A stretch of 64,000 nt of DNA from CAZMRF01 sp964568735 (lineage in GTDB: Bacteria > Acidobacteriota > Polarisedimenticolia > JACPZX01): positions 62,001 to 126,000 of the forward strand of contig CAZMRF010000003.1 of NCBI GenBank assembly GCA_964568735.1, in the 5' to 3' direction. The position numbers and the translations under genes are program-made. The notes under the pieces were generated by a model. That model saw nothing but the letters and a program-made list of their open reading frames with translations. It searched no databases and had not been told where the DNA came from. This document shows positions 29,519-44,073 of the stretch, piece by piece. Within the stretch, counting starts at the first letter, position 1, and each line of letters starts with the position of its first letter.

Positions 29519-30595
29519 TCAGACGGCGAAGCGGAAGTGGACGATGTCGCCGTCCTTGACGACATACTCCTTGCCTTCGAGACGCAGCCAGCCGTGATCG
29601 CGCGCCACGGCGAAGGTGCGCGCCTCGAGGAGCCTGTCGTAGGGGGTCACCTCGGCCCGGATGAAGCCGCGGGCGAAGTCGGTGTGAATCGTGGCGGCCG
29701 CCTCCACCGCGCTGCTCTCGCGGCGGACGGGCCAGGCCCGGCACTCTTTCTCTCCGACCGTGTAGAACGAGACGAGCCCCAGGAGGTCGTAGGCCCCGCG
29801 GAGCATCCGGGCAAGGGCCGACTCGGCGAGGCCCAGATCCTTCCTGAATGCAGCGGCGTCCTCCTCCGAGAGGGTCGCCATCTCGGCCTCGATCTTCGCC
29901 GAGGCCGCCACCGCCAGGACGCCGCGCCGGATCCCGCTGTCGAAGCCGGCCGAGCGCAGCGCGGCGGTGAGATCCCCAACGGCATCCTCGCCCACGTTGA
30001 CGATGGCCAGGAGAGGCTTTGCGGAGTAGTAGGCGAATCCTCGCAGGACCTTCTCCTCGTCGGCCGAGAGCACCATCTCGCGGACCGGGTGCCCCTCCTC
30101 CAGCCAGGCAAGGACCTTCTCTTGAAGCGGGAGCTCCTTCTTGTCATCCGGCCGCCCCGCCTTGGCGATGTCCTGGCGGAGCCGCTCGACGCGCCGGCGC
30201 GCCGATTCAGCGTCGGCGAAGACGAGCTCCAGCTCCATGTTCTCGAAGTCGAGGCGGGGATCGATCTTCCCATCCTCGTGCGGGATGGAGGCGTCCTCGA
30301 AGGCGCGGATCACGTGGGCGAGCGCGTCGACGGGCTTGAGGACGGCGAGGTTCATCGAAGAGGCAGCCTTGCCGCGGTGCAGGCCCGCGATGTCGACACA
30401 CTCGAAGGTGGCCCGGGTCTTCTTCTTCGGGTTGAAGAGGGCGCTCAGCTCGTCGAGGCGGGGATCCGGCACGCGGGCCACGCCCACGTTGGCGTCACTG
30501 CGCTGGGCCGCCCCGGTCGCCTCGTGGGCGCCCGTCAGCAGATTGAAGAGGGTGGTCTTCCCGGTCAGCGGGAAGCCGTAGATGCCGAGTTTCAT
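29519..30595 (-). CDS. ychF: YchF/Obg-family GTPase-fold ATPase
   Basis: 358 residues, a P-loop NTPase that in relatives binds ribosomes and prefers ATP. P-loop GFPLTGKTT (7-15) differs from the usual GLPNVGKS. Other landmarks: VDIAGLHRGKA (switch II, about 69), LAIVNVGED (G4 region), and the C-terminal TGS domain ending EGKEYVVKDGDIVHFRFAV. The canonical loop after switch II is shortened. Length fits YchF (about 360). Probably transcribed alone; 26-bp repeats lie on both sides. Confidence 0.92.
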   Translation of the reverse strand: MKLGIYGFPLTGKTTLFNLLTGAHEATGAAQRSDANVGVARVPDPRLDELSALFNPKKKTRATFECVDIAGLHRGKAASSMNLAVLKPVDALAHVIRAFEDASIPHEDGKIDPRLDFENMELELVFADAESARRRVERLRQDIAKAGRPDDKKELPLQEKVLAWLEEGHPVREMVLSADEEKVLRGFAYYSAKPLLAIVNVGEDAVGDLTAALRSAGFDSGIRRGVLAVAASAKIEAEMATLSEEDAAAFRKDLGLAESALARMLRGAYDLLGLVSFYTVGEKECRAWPVRRESSAVEAAATIHTDFARGFIRAEVTPYDRLLEARTFAVARDHGWLRLEGKEYVVKDGDIVHFRFAV

Positions 30596-30629
30596 CGGGC
30601 GTCAGGATAATCCGTCCGGGCAACTCGGC

Positions 30630-30655
30630 GCGCGGGACGGAGGGTCGCCCGACGC
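30630..30655. repeat. dispersed intergenic repeat, copy 2
   Basis: 24/26 identical to 29382-29407, same orientation. Lies 44 bases beyond the stop of the secreted protein gene that ends at 30699 on the minus strand. Both copies are thus just 3' of minus-strand genes. Confidence 0.5.
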
Positions 30656-30698
30656 CACGGAGTACTCCTCCGCCCGACAGGGTTGACTCGGAGAGATT

Positions 30699-32189
30699 TC
30701 AGCGGATACGGCCCTGGCGGACGTTCGCGGTCTTGCCCCACCTCGCAGCGACGGGACCATGTTCCGTGGGCAGCCCCGACAGGTCGAAGTCCACGAGCTT
30801 GTAGTAGAAGACCGCCTTCCGCCGGGTGTCCCGATCCAGGAACTCGTAGGAGGCGCCGCTGATGCTGCTGCCCTTGCCCGGGATGAGGAAGGGGTTGAGG
30901 GGCAGCCACGGGCCCGCGGGCGAGATGCCTCGCAGGAGCTGGAAGCCCGCGTTGTCGATCTCGCTCGCCGTCTTCCACGACAGGAGGATCCCCCTGCGCG
31001 TGGACTCGGCCTCGAAGGAGGCCAGGTCGACGACGAGCGGAGCGCAATCGGGGTCGTCCTCGTCCACGAGGCCGTCGCCGTCGTTGTCGAAGCCATCCTC
31101 GCAGTTCTCGACGGAGACGGGGAAGGTGGGCTGCTGCCCGGGCAGGAAGGCGAAGAGATAGGCAGTGACCTTCGCGCTCTGGCCGGGACCGATCGTGAGG
31201 GAATCCCCCTGGGTCTCGCCCCAGAAGTAATTGGCGGCGCTGTCATCGTACGAGATCACGCAGGAGGCCGCGTCGAGCGGCCCGATGGTGTAGAAGAAGG
31301 CATCCTGCGCCGCGAAGTTCGTGAGCTTGGCGGGAAGTCCCGAGACGTGCGGCCAGGAGACGAACTGGAGCGACGTCGGCGCCGTGGGCTGCAGGCTCGC
31401 GGGCCCTCGCACGCTGCCGCCCACACCGAAGAGCGGGAAGGGCGTGTTCGTCGGACCGAGGCTGCAGACGAAGTCGGAGGGATCGTTGTTGTCGAGGACC
31501 TCGAAGGTACTCGCCGCCGGGAAGAAGTAGTCGGCCTCGAGGACCTCCACGGGGCCGTCGGGGTCGCGCAGCTGGAACTCGGGGCCGTCGTCCCCGCCGC
31601 CGATCTGGAAATCGAGGAAGTAGCGGATTCCGATCTGCACCGCCGAGGCGCCGAGGTTGAAGACCTGCGTCGAGACCTCCACGGCGGAGTCGTTGAAGAC
31701 CGACCCTTCGGCGCGCACGGTCTGGAAGACGTCGAGATCGTCGTTGGCGCCCCCGCCCGTGGACGAGAGGCGGTAGTGGGTCATGAAGCCATCCGAGCCC
31801 ACGGGCACCGCGGCCTCCCCGGGCACGACGAACCCCTCGAGGAAGAGCGGCACGGGCGCTCCGACTTGGAGAATTTGGCCGCCTCGCTGGCTGTAGGTCG
31901 TGCTGGACGTGTACGAGTGGATCGCGGACCATGAGCTGGAGGGAGAGCCGCCGCCGAAGAGGACGTTCTGCTGCCCGAGCGCGGCGGTCACCGGGTGCAG
32001 CGCGTCGGTCTGGGCGGTGTACACGCCCACACCCGGTCCTCCTGGCGCGTCGCTCACCGTGACGACGTAGTAGCCGTTGGTGGCCGTCGCAGCGGGGACG
32101 GAAGGAATCGAAAGCAAGGTCAGAGCAACTGCGGCCAGGAATGCCGAAGGCCGGCGGCTCATGTTGACAGTGGAGGGCCCGATACGCAT
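30699..32189 (-). CDS. secreted protein with one MopE-like metal-binding motif and C-terminal Fn3-like region
   Basis: 496 residues from ATG 32189 (signal peptide AFLAAVALTLLSIPSVPAATA). The first 380 residues are beta-rich with no family recognised. Around 400 is NCEDGFDNDGDGLVDEDDPDC, a single copy of the acidic metal-binding motif that is expanded in the giant gene. The last 100 residues (SFEAESTRRGILLSWKTA ... FYYKLVDFDLSG) look like the Fn3-type domain that often precedes a sorting signal, but no C-terminal anchor is present. ATG 32162 is an alternative start. Confidence 0.82.
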   Translation of the reverse strand: MRIGPSTVNMSRRPSAFLAAVALTLLSIPSVPAATATNGYYVVTVSDAPGGPGVGVYTAQTDALHPVTAALGQQNVLFGGGSPSSSWSAIHSYTSSTTYSQRGGQILQVGAPVPLFLEGFVVPGEAAVPVGSDGFMTHYRLSSTGGGANDDLDVFQTVRAEGSVFNDSAVEVSTQVFNLGASAVQIGIRYFLDFQIGGGDDGPEFQLRDPDGPVEVLEADYFFPAASTFEVLDNNDPSDFVCSLGPTNTPFPLFGVGGSVRGPASLQPTAPTSLQFVSWPHVSGLPAKLTNFAAQDAFFYTIGPLDAASCVISYDDSAANYFWGETQGDSLTIGPGQSAKVTAYLFAFLPGQQPTFPVSVENCEDGFDNDGDGLVDEDDPDCAPLVVDLASFEAESTRRGILLSWKTASEIDNAGFQLLRGISPAGPWLPLNPFLIPGKGSSISGASYEFLDRDTRRKAVFYYKLVDFDLSGLPTEHGPVAARWGKTANVRQGRIR

Positions 32190-32487
32190 TTTCGTTTTTT
32201 TCCCCAGATCGGTCGACGCCTGCAAGGAGCCCGTCCGAGCCACGAAGCGCACCCGCGGACTCCACCTTCCGGGGGGACCGATCACCACCCGGGGCGGTAT
32301 TGGGCCAGGTCTGGGGGCAGGGACAGCCTGAGAGAGTCGCGTACCTATACCCCGAACGGCTGAACGAATCAAGCGAGTGGAGCGGGATTCTGCTCATGCG
32401 GCGACGTTGTGAAAGGGTTTGAACAGGAACGGAATCCCGCTGCTCGCGGAGCGCACCCTCCGGGCCTGGACTAGAATGCGGCCAGCC
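32190..32487. other. intergenic gap between divergent genes
   Basis: About 300 bases between two divergent exported-protein genes. No open frame with coding character and no RNA gene is seen. A run of seven T sits just upstream of the 32189 start on the plus strand. No confident promoter was found on either strand. Confidence 0.4.
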
Positions 32488-33321
32488 ATGACGTCGAAGC
32501 CGTTGCAAGAGGGGCCCGGTCGAAGGACCTCGACCCTGATCTCAGCCCTGCTCCTCATCGCGGCGGCAGGTTGGCCCCCTGCCCTGGCGCAGGATCCTCC
32601 GCGCGCCGAGCCGCCCGCAAGGCCGCGCCTCTCTCCCGTCGACTTCAAGGTCTTCGGAACCGACCGGCCGATCACGGGGACCTACAGGTTCGCGCATCCC
32701 GTCACCGGCGAGATGCAGCAGCTCTTCATCCTCCCGGCGCCCGAGGGAGAGGAGGGGCTCGTGGGGAGCATCTCGGAGAGCAGTCCCAGCGTCCTGACAC
32801 TGGTTCCGAAGCGCGAGGGAGTCGGCTGGGAGGGGGAGCTGCGCGGGCTGCTCACCACCTGCGGCCAGGATCGCGTCCCCATCTCGGAGGTTCTCCCCCT
32901 GGGAGACAAGGTCATCCTGCGCATGGATGCCCGGCTCTCCGACATCCCCTGCCCTTTCCTCGAAGATCGCACTCACTCACGGCTCGTTGTGGCGCCGAGC
33001 GCCCACCCGATCCGGCTGCGTGACGCCCGCGAGATTGTCTCGGAGAGCACGCGGGAGAAGATCGGGCTCGCGGGACAGCCCGGCGGAGTCTCGAGCCCGA
33101 TCGTCGCCGACTCCGTCAGCGTGGAGGGAGGAACGGAGCTCACCTTCGTGGCCAGGACGCGGAGCATGGACGGCAGCATCTGGATCGAGGTCGAGGCCAT
33201 CGTCTCTCCGGCCCCTGGCATCGAGGCGCCGCGCGGGTTCGTGCGTGCCGACGAGCTGCGCGTGGATGCTTCCCTGACGCTCGAGCGCCTCCCGGTCGCG
33301 ACAGGCCCGGCGGGATACTGA
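32488..33321 (+). CDS. exported protein of unknown function
   Basis: About 277 residues. ATG 32488 gives an N-terminal basic stretch, a hydrophobic core (TLISALLLIAAAGWPPALAQ) and likely cleavage after AQ; ATG 32419 or 32476 are possible but less fitting. The mature part has no known motif; it has two cysteines (in TTCGQD and DIPCPF) that could form a disulfide in the periplasm. No ribosome site is clear. Confidence 0.7.
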   Translation: MTSKPLQEGPGRRTSTLISALLLIAAAGWPPALAQDPPRAEPPARPRLSPVDFKVFGTDRPITGTYRFAHPVTGEMQQLFILPAPEGEEGLVGSISESSPSVLTLVPKREGVGWEGELRGLLTTCGQDRVPISEVLPLGDKVILRMDARLSDIPCPFLEDRTHSRLVVAPSAHPIRLRDAREIVSESTREKIGLAGQPGGVSSPIVADSVSVEGGTELTFVARTRSMDGSIWIEVEAIVSPAPGIEAPRGFVRADELRVDASLTLERLPVATGPAGY

Positions 33322-33383
33322 TCGCCGGAGCCGGCGCGCCAGCGGGCGTCCCGGGCCGGATCGTGACGGGGCTCCCCGCGCTG

Positions 33384-33412
33384 TTGACAACACCCGCCTG
33401 CTTCCGTAGGGT
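33384..33412 (+). promoter_or_regulatory. sigma-70 promoter for the PuuD-like gene
   Basis: TTGACA (33384-33389), a 17-base spacer and TAGGGT (33407-33412). The start codon follows at 33475, with AGGAGG about 8 bases before it. Confidence 0.55.
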
Positions 33413-33474
33413 GCCGGAGGCGCAGGGAGACTGCTGTTTCCCATTCCCGAGCCTTCCCCAGGAGGAGATAGAGG

Positions 33475-34185
33475 ATGTTCATAGACTGGACCAGTGACAT
33501 CCAGATGCTGCTCAGGTGGATCCACATCGTCGCGGGGATCACCTGGATCGGAATTCTCTATTTCTTCAACCTCGTCAACGTGAACTTCATGAAGTCCCTC
33601 GACGGAGCCACGAAGACGAAGGTCGTGCCCGAGCTGATGCCTCGCGCGCTCTTCTGGTTTCGCTGGGGCTCGGTCGCAACCTGGCTCAGCGGCTTCATCT
33701 ATTTCAGCTGGAACACGGTGCTGGATCAGGCTTCAGCCCAGCGGGGATCCCACATGGCGCTGGGGGTGTGGCTGGTTCTCTGGGTCGTGGCCTGGGCCAT
33801 CCTCTTCGGCGTCCTGCAGCCCCTCTCCGGCGCCCTCAACAAGGGGATCGTGGTCGGCATCATCACGGCCGTCCTGGTCACAGTCACCGCCTTCCTGCTG
33901 GTGAACCTGGCGTCCGACGGGCTGCCCTCGAACAGGACGATGTCGATCGGAATCGGCGGCGGCCTGGGAACGATCATGCTCCTGAACGTCTGGGGTATCA
34001 TCTGGCCCGCTCAGAAGAGGATCATCGCCTGGACCACGGAGTCCGGCCAGAAGGGAACCCCGATGCCCCCCGAGGCGGCCAAGCTGGCTCGCCGGGCCTT
34101 CCTGGCCTCCCGGATGAATGCGTGGCTCTCGCTGCCCATGCTCTTCTTCATGGGCGCCGCCTTCCACTTCCCGGTCTTCGGCTAG
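33475..34185 (+). CDS. PuuD-like (urate hydroxylase N-terminal domain) membrane protein
   Basis: 236 residues, about seven membrane helices. The N terminus LLRWIHIVAGITWIGILYFFN with a helix His (about 17) and the second helix set (ALFWFRWGSVATWLSGF) match the urate oxidase N-terminal family. Complete PuuD urate hydroxylases add a C-terminal cytochrome c, which is absent here. The stand-alone form is therefore more likely a heme-binding membrane redox protein. Strong promoter and ribosome site precede it; the cupredoxin-like lipoprotein follows 30 bases later. Confidence 0.85.
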   Translation: MFIDWTSDIQMLLRWIHIVAGITWIGILYFFNLVNVNFMKSLDGATKTKVVPELMPRALFWFRWGSVATWLSGFIYFSWNTVLDQASAQRGSHMALGVWLVLWVVAWAILFGVLQPLSGALNKGIVVGIITAVLVTVTAFLLVNLASDGLPSNRTMSIGIGGGLGTIMLLNVWGIIWPAQKRIIAWTTESGQKGTPMPPEAAKLARRAFLASRMNAWLSLPMLFFMGAAFHFPVFG

Positions 34186-34215
34186 GCGAATCCCGCGATT
34201 CGAGGCGGCTTACCG

Positions 34216-34992
34216 GTGGCCAGCCCTCTCCAGCCAGCGTCCCCCGCAACCCCGAGGCGGTCCCTGGCGGCGGCTCTCCTCCTGGCCGCCCTGGCGTGCA
34301 GTGAGCTCGGGCCGCCCCCGCCTCCGCCCGGCGCCATCCCGGCGGGAGAGAGGATCGGCTCCGCCGTGGTTTCGGGCCGCGTGACCTTCACGGGGCAGCC
34401 TCCCGAGCGCCAGGAGATCAACATGAGCGCCGACGCCGTGTGCGCCACGAAGGGCCGGGGCAAGGTCAGGGAGGACGTCGTGGTGGGGCCGGACGGCGGG
34501 CTTCAGAACGTATTCATCCATGTCGTGGCCGGCCTCGGGGATCTCGTCTTCGCCCCTCCCGGCACTCCGGCGATGCTCGATCAGAATGGCTGCACCTACT
34601 CGCCCCGCGTCCTGGGCATCCAGGCCAACCAGATCCTCGAGATCGTGAACAGCGATGCGACCATGCACAACGTCCACTCCGTGCCGGCCGCGAACAAGCC
34701 CTTCAACGTCGGGATGGCCACCCAGGGGCAGCGCGTCCGCAAGTTCTTCTCGACTTCCGAAGTGATGGTCCGCGTGAAGTGCGACCTCCACAACTGGATG
34801 GTCGCGTGGGTCGGCGTCGTCGAGCACCCCTTCTTCGCCGTGAGCGGTCCCGCGGGGGAATACTCCATCGGCGGCCTGCCCGCGGGGACTTACACGCTGG
34901 AAGCCCGGCACGAGGTCTTCGGGGCGAAGCGCGCCGAGATCACCGTCGCCGAAGGCGAAGAGGCCACCGCCGACTTCAAGTTCGAACGCTGA
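34216..34992 (+). CDS. lipoprotein with cupredoxin-like and carboxypeptidase-regulatory-like domains
   Basis: 258 residues from GTG 34216. The signal ends in a lipobox, LLLAALACSEL (Cys about 28). Residues 50-210 look cupredoxin-like: LEIVNSDATMHNVHS holds candidate ligands His, and VRVKCDLHNWMVAWV has the Cys-x2-His arrangement of methylamine-utilisation/plastocyanin-type proteins. The C terminus (GEYSIGGLPAGTYTLEARHEV) is a CarboxypepD_reg-like beta sandwich. Likely an outer periplasmic electron carrier or copper protein, in one unit with the PuuD-like gene. Confidence 0.82.
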   Translation: MASPLQPASPATPRRSLAAALLLAALACSELGPPPPPPGAIPAGERIGSAVVSGRVTFTGQPPERQEINMSADAVCATKGRGKVREDVVVGPDGGLQNVFIHVVAGLGDLVFAPPGTPAMLDQNGCTYSPRVLGIQANQILEIVNSDATMHNVHSVPAANKPFNVGMATQGQRVRKFFSTSEVMVRVKCDLHNWMVAWVGVVEHPFFAVSGPAGEYSIGGLPAGTYTLEARHEVFGAKRAEITVAEGEEATADFKFER

Positions 34993-35039
34993 AGCGGCGC
35001 TGAAGCTCGCCCTCCTGCCCGGCTCGACGTTCCTCTGGT

Positions 35040-35555
35040 TCAGGGCGAGGGGATGGGGCGTGCGCGTGCGCCGGCGATCCTCTCGGGGGGGCTCGGCCTT
35101 CGACGTGCCGGACCCGGGCGCGACTGGACCTTGAAGCGGACCATCTTCACGAGATCCCTTGCCCTGTGCGGAGATCCAAGGGGCATCCGCAGCAGCGTCC
35201 CGTGACTCTTCCACCTCACCGACTGGAGGGATCGCTTCGTCGCCCGTGACAGATGATTGGGGCCCTCGCTCCAGTCTGCGAGCGTGCGCGAGACGGTGAC
35301 GGTGACCTCGAGCTTCGAGGGTAAAAAATGCAACGTGCAGAGCGTGGCGTCCCCGTGCCGGTAGGTGAGCGCCCATCCCCACTCGTTGCCGTAGTAGTTC
35401 AGATTTGCGTGCACGCCGTGAAGGCGCTTGAGCGAGCGTGACAGGTTGCGGTAGGTGCCCTTCTGTTTCGCCGTGATCAAGCTGATCAGATCGACGATCT
35501 TGGGTTTCGGCGCAGGTTGAGCGAACGGATTGACGGAACCCCCAGCACGGCCCAT
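35040..35555 (-). CDS. conserved hypothetical, possible DUF3788-like
   Basis: 171 residues from ATG 35555, preceded by GGGGGAG 8 bases upstream. Residues 20-130 (TYRNLSRSLKRLHGVHANLNYYGNEWGWALTYR ... LCTLHFLPSKLEVTVTVSR) resemble the small alpha/beta DUF3788 group. The C terminus is Arg/Pro-rich and probably disordered. No catalytic motif is visible. Convergent with the cupredoxin lipoprotein. Confidence 0.6.
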   Translation of the reverse strand: MGRAGGSVNPFAQPAPKPKIVDLISLITAKQKGTYRNLSRSLKRLHGVHANLNYYGNEWGWALTYRHGDATLCTLHFLPSKLEVTVTVSRTLADWSEGPNHLSRATKRSLQSVRWKSHGTLLRMPLGSPHRARDLVKMVRFKVQSRPGPARRRPSPPERIAGARARPIPSP

Positions 35556-35748
35556 GCCGGCAACTCCCCCCTCGTGTTGTAGGATGATTTTGGAAAGACG
35601 GGCGTGAGTCTACCGCATCAGCCGGCGAAGTGATCCATGAAATTCTCCGCGTCGCATACGTAATGTCACGAAGGTTTCTGTGGATAACTGATCGCCGAAA
35701 AACTCGCGGTGCGTGCGGCGACCCGGAGGGTCCGGCGCGGCGCGGAGC

Positions 35749-37383
35749 TCAGGCCGTGAGACCTTCGAGCCTGAGCTTGTTCCTGGCGTTTCTTCCCAGC
35801 TTCGACTTTCCTTCCTTCTCGGCGACCATCCGGAGCAGCTCGGCCCCGATGGCCTTCTCCTCGCCGGTCCCCTCGGCGAGGTGAAAGCCGAGCCAGTAGA
35901 GATCTTCGGAGTCGAGATGCGCCCTTTCCTTGCGGATACGTTGCAGGAAGGGGAAGGTCACGTCCCGTGCGAGGTGCTTGAAGAGGTCGAGCGGAGAATC
36001 GGGAGATCGCGGGGAAACTCCCTCGACGTTCGCCGTCGCCCGCAGGCTGGCGAGCGCGAGCTCGAACCTGGCATTCGCGTCGAAGTGCTCCGTTCTCAGG
36101 AGCGGCCGCAGGAGAGCGTCCATGTCCTCGTAGCGCCGGGCTTTCTTCAGGCGGGCCGCACGGCTCATGAGCGCCCCGTGGAGGAGCTTCGGCCCGGCGT
36201 GCCGTGCCACGTGCATCCATGGCTCCGCGATCCTCTCGCCCTTCAGGAGGAGGTCGATGGTCCTCTTGATGTGCTCGTTGAGCGTCGGCCGGGGGATCTT
36301 CGGTGCATGGTTCTTGAGGATGTGCGCCACGGCCCAGGCCCGGTGCACGTCCGTCTGGCGGTCGAGCTCGGCCATGAGCAGGCCGACCGATTCGGGAAGC
36401 CTCGAGAGCGAATCGGCCACGGCGTCCCGCAGCGAAGGGTCGGAATCCGACAGGAGGCTGACGAGCCGCCGGGCCGTGCGGAGGCCTCCGATGTTTCCCA
36501 GCTTGCGGGCGGCGAAGCGCCGGACTCCGGGGTCGCGCGCGTCGAGGAGCCGCATGAGCTGGGAGGCCGCGCTCTTGGGCAGCTCCATCCTGTAGAGGAC
36601 CTCGAGCGCCGTGCTCGTGAGCGTCGGGGAGACCTTGTCGGTGAGGAGGTTGAAGACTCCCGCCAGGGCCTTCGTGGAGGGCGTGGACCCCTTCATCGCG
36701 GCGCCTATGGCGAGGAGCGCCTCGCGACGCACGGCCTCCGGATAGCCGGGGCCCGCCAGGCGGAGGATGAGGGGTGCGCTGGTCGTGTCCCCGAAGGCGC
36801 CGAGGAGGCCGAGTCCGGCCGAGAGAGTGGTGGGATGCGCCTTGCGCGCAGGCCCCCGGAGGATGCGCTCGACGCGCGCCCGGATCGCCTGTCTCTCCGG
36901 ACGGCCCATCCCCGTGGCCCGCTCCGCGAGGGCGTGCGCCGACTCGCGCGCGGCCTCCGGATGGCCTGCCTGCACGAGCGCGAGCAGGGCCTCCATCGAG
37001 CGGCGGTCCCCGATCTTCGCGAGCACCGTGATCAGGGCCCTCCGGACGGGAGGGGGCGAGTCGGTCAGCTTCTTCGAGATGAGCGGGACGGCCTTCGGCC
37101 CGAGCGCGCTCAGGGCCTCGAGCGCCATCCCCCGGGTATCTCCGTCCTCGATTTCCAGGAGGGGCATGAGGAAGGGGATGCCGACCGGCAGGGCGATCTT
37201 CCCGATGGCTTCGATACAGGCGATGCGGACCGGTCTGGGGCCCGCTCCGAGGGCCGCTCCGAGGGACTTGACCACCTCGGCATTGCGAACCCGCAGCTCC
37301 CCGAGAACAATTGCGGCCGCAGCCTGGTGCTCGGGTGGCCCCTTCCTGAGGAGCTGGAGGATCTGCCGGGTCTGGGCGCTCAT
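35749..37383 (-). CDS. HEAT-repeat protein
   Basis: 544 residues from ATG 37383. Residues 1-420 are HEAT-type helical repeats (e.g. VRIACIEAIGKIALPVGIPFL, VRRALITVLAKIGDRRSMEAL, VRRFAARKLGNIGGLRTAR). The last 120 residues are helical and may be TPR-like. No signal peptide, so a cytoplasmic scaffold is likely. The longer open frame reaching into uvrA is not credible. It lies divergent to uvrA with about 200 bases between. Confidence 0.85.
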   Translation of the reverse strand: MSAQTRQILQLLRKGPPEHQAAAAIVLGELRVRNAEVVKSLGAALGAGPRPVRIACIEAIGKIALPVGIPFLMPLLEIEDGDTRGMALEALSALGPKAVPLISKKLTDSPPPVRRALITVLAKIGDRRSMEALLALVQAGHPEAARESAHALAERATGMGRPERQAIRARVERILRGPARKAHPTTLSAGLGLLGAFGDTTSAPLILRLAGPGYPEAVRREALLAIGAAMKGSTPSTKALAGVFNLLTDKVSPTLTSTALEVLYRMELPKSAASQLMRLLDARDPGVRRFAARKLGNIGGLRTARRLVSLLSDSDPSLRDAVADSLSRLPESVGLLMAELDRQTDVHRAWAVAHILKNHAPKIPRPTLNEHIKRTIDLLLKGERIAEPWMHVARHAGPKLLHGALMSRAARLKKARRYEDMDALLRPLLRTEHFDANARFELALASLRATANVEGVSPRSPDSPLDLFKHLARDVTFPFLQRIRKERAHLDSEDLYWLGFHLAEGTGEEKAIGAELLRMVAEKEGKSKLGRNARNKLRLEGLTA

Positions 37384-37587
37384 GGTGGGAGGTCCGCCGG
37401 GGGTTCTCGGGGCGTCTCGGTAAGTACTCAATCTAAACGACTTAGGGCTTGAATCCTCATGAGGGCGATCGCTCGCAAGTGACCCCCCGTATGGGGAGCG
37501 CCGCAGAATAGCAGAGTCAGCCAATCCCGTGTAGAAGCCCCTCTCGCCGGGGGAGCTCTCTCTCAACCGTCCGAACCGAAGGGTCTT

Positions 37588-43248
<5,661 letters not shown>

Positions 43249-43277
43249 ACCCCCGGCAGGGCCGCGGGGGGAGTCTC

Positions 43278-44009
43278 CTAGGATTTCGGCTTGAATCCGG
43301 GAGGGGGAGGGCCGAAGCGTGCCGGCCCGGCGCCTGCCGCGGGTCTGGCCGCTGGCGCTGCCGCCCTGGCAGGGGGCTCCCGAGCCGAAGTCACGGCCGT
43401 GGGCGTGACAGCTTCGCCGGCTGAGGCCTCGTCCTCAGCTTCGTCGGCCGGGAGGGTGGAGGCAGCCGCCGGTGCGGGAGGAGGACTCGCTCCCGTGGCG
43501 ACGGCTTTCGCACCGGGCGGTGGAGGCCCGATTCTGGCTGGCCCGCCTCCCGATGCGGGCCTGGCGCCTGCAGGCGGAGGGCCGATCCTTGCGGGGCCGC
43601 CGGCCGCGGCAGGCGGCTTCACGGTAGGTGCGGCGCCGGCTGCGGGTGCAGGCCTGGCACCGGCAGGAGGCGGGCCCAGGCGCGCGGGGGCTCCGGCAAC
43701 GGCTGCCGCCGCGGGAGCGGCGGGTTCCGTCGCTGGTGGCGGCGCCGCCTTGGCCGGTGCCGCTGGTTTCGGAGCCGCGGCCTTCGCAGCCGCGGGCGCT
43801 GCCTTGGGCTTCGGCGGCGGCGGCGGAGGAGGCGGCGCGAAGGCCCCCTCGGGGACGGAAGGCAGACCCGTGGCGATCCCGGGTGCCTCGGGAGGCGAAG
43901 GGTCCATCCATCGTTCGGCGATGCGGAGGACCCAGGCCAAACCGAGCACCCCGGCCACGAGGCCGGCGGGCACGCCGAAGGCCGCTCCCAGGATCAGAAG
44001 GAAGTCCAT
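43278..44009 (-). CDS. membrane-anchored Ala/Pro-rich repeat protein
   Basis: 243 residues. One N-terminal membrane helix (LLILGAAFGVPAGLVAGVLGLAWVL) then a long low-complexity tail: a run of Pro, Ala/Lys/Pro repeats, and four copies of a PAR[LIF]GPPPxGA[RK] motif. It ends GPPPPGFKPKS. The tail is disordered and probably a binding platform or periplasmic spacer. Composition is extreme, but the frame is continuous and the helix is convincing. Tail to tail with uvrA. Confidence 0.65.
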   Translation of the reverse strand: MDFLLILGAAFGVPAGLVAGVLGLAWVLRIAERWMDPSPPEAPGIATGLPSVPEGAFAPPPPPPPPKPKAAPAAAKAAAPKPAAPAKAAPPPATEPAAPAAAAVAGAPARLGPPPAGARPAPAAGAAPTVKPPAAAGGPARIGPPPAGARPASGGGPARIGPPPPGAKAVATGASPPPAPAAASTLPADEAEDEASAGEAVTPTAVTSAREPPARAAAPAARPAAGAGPARFGPPPPGFKPKS

Positions 44010-44073
44010 CAAAGGAGGAAAACTCTCCGCTCGAGCTCAGGGCGGCGAGTATACGAAGGCCGGCCGCGGAGGA

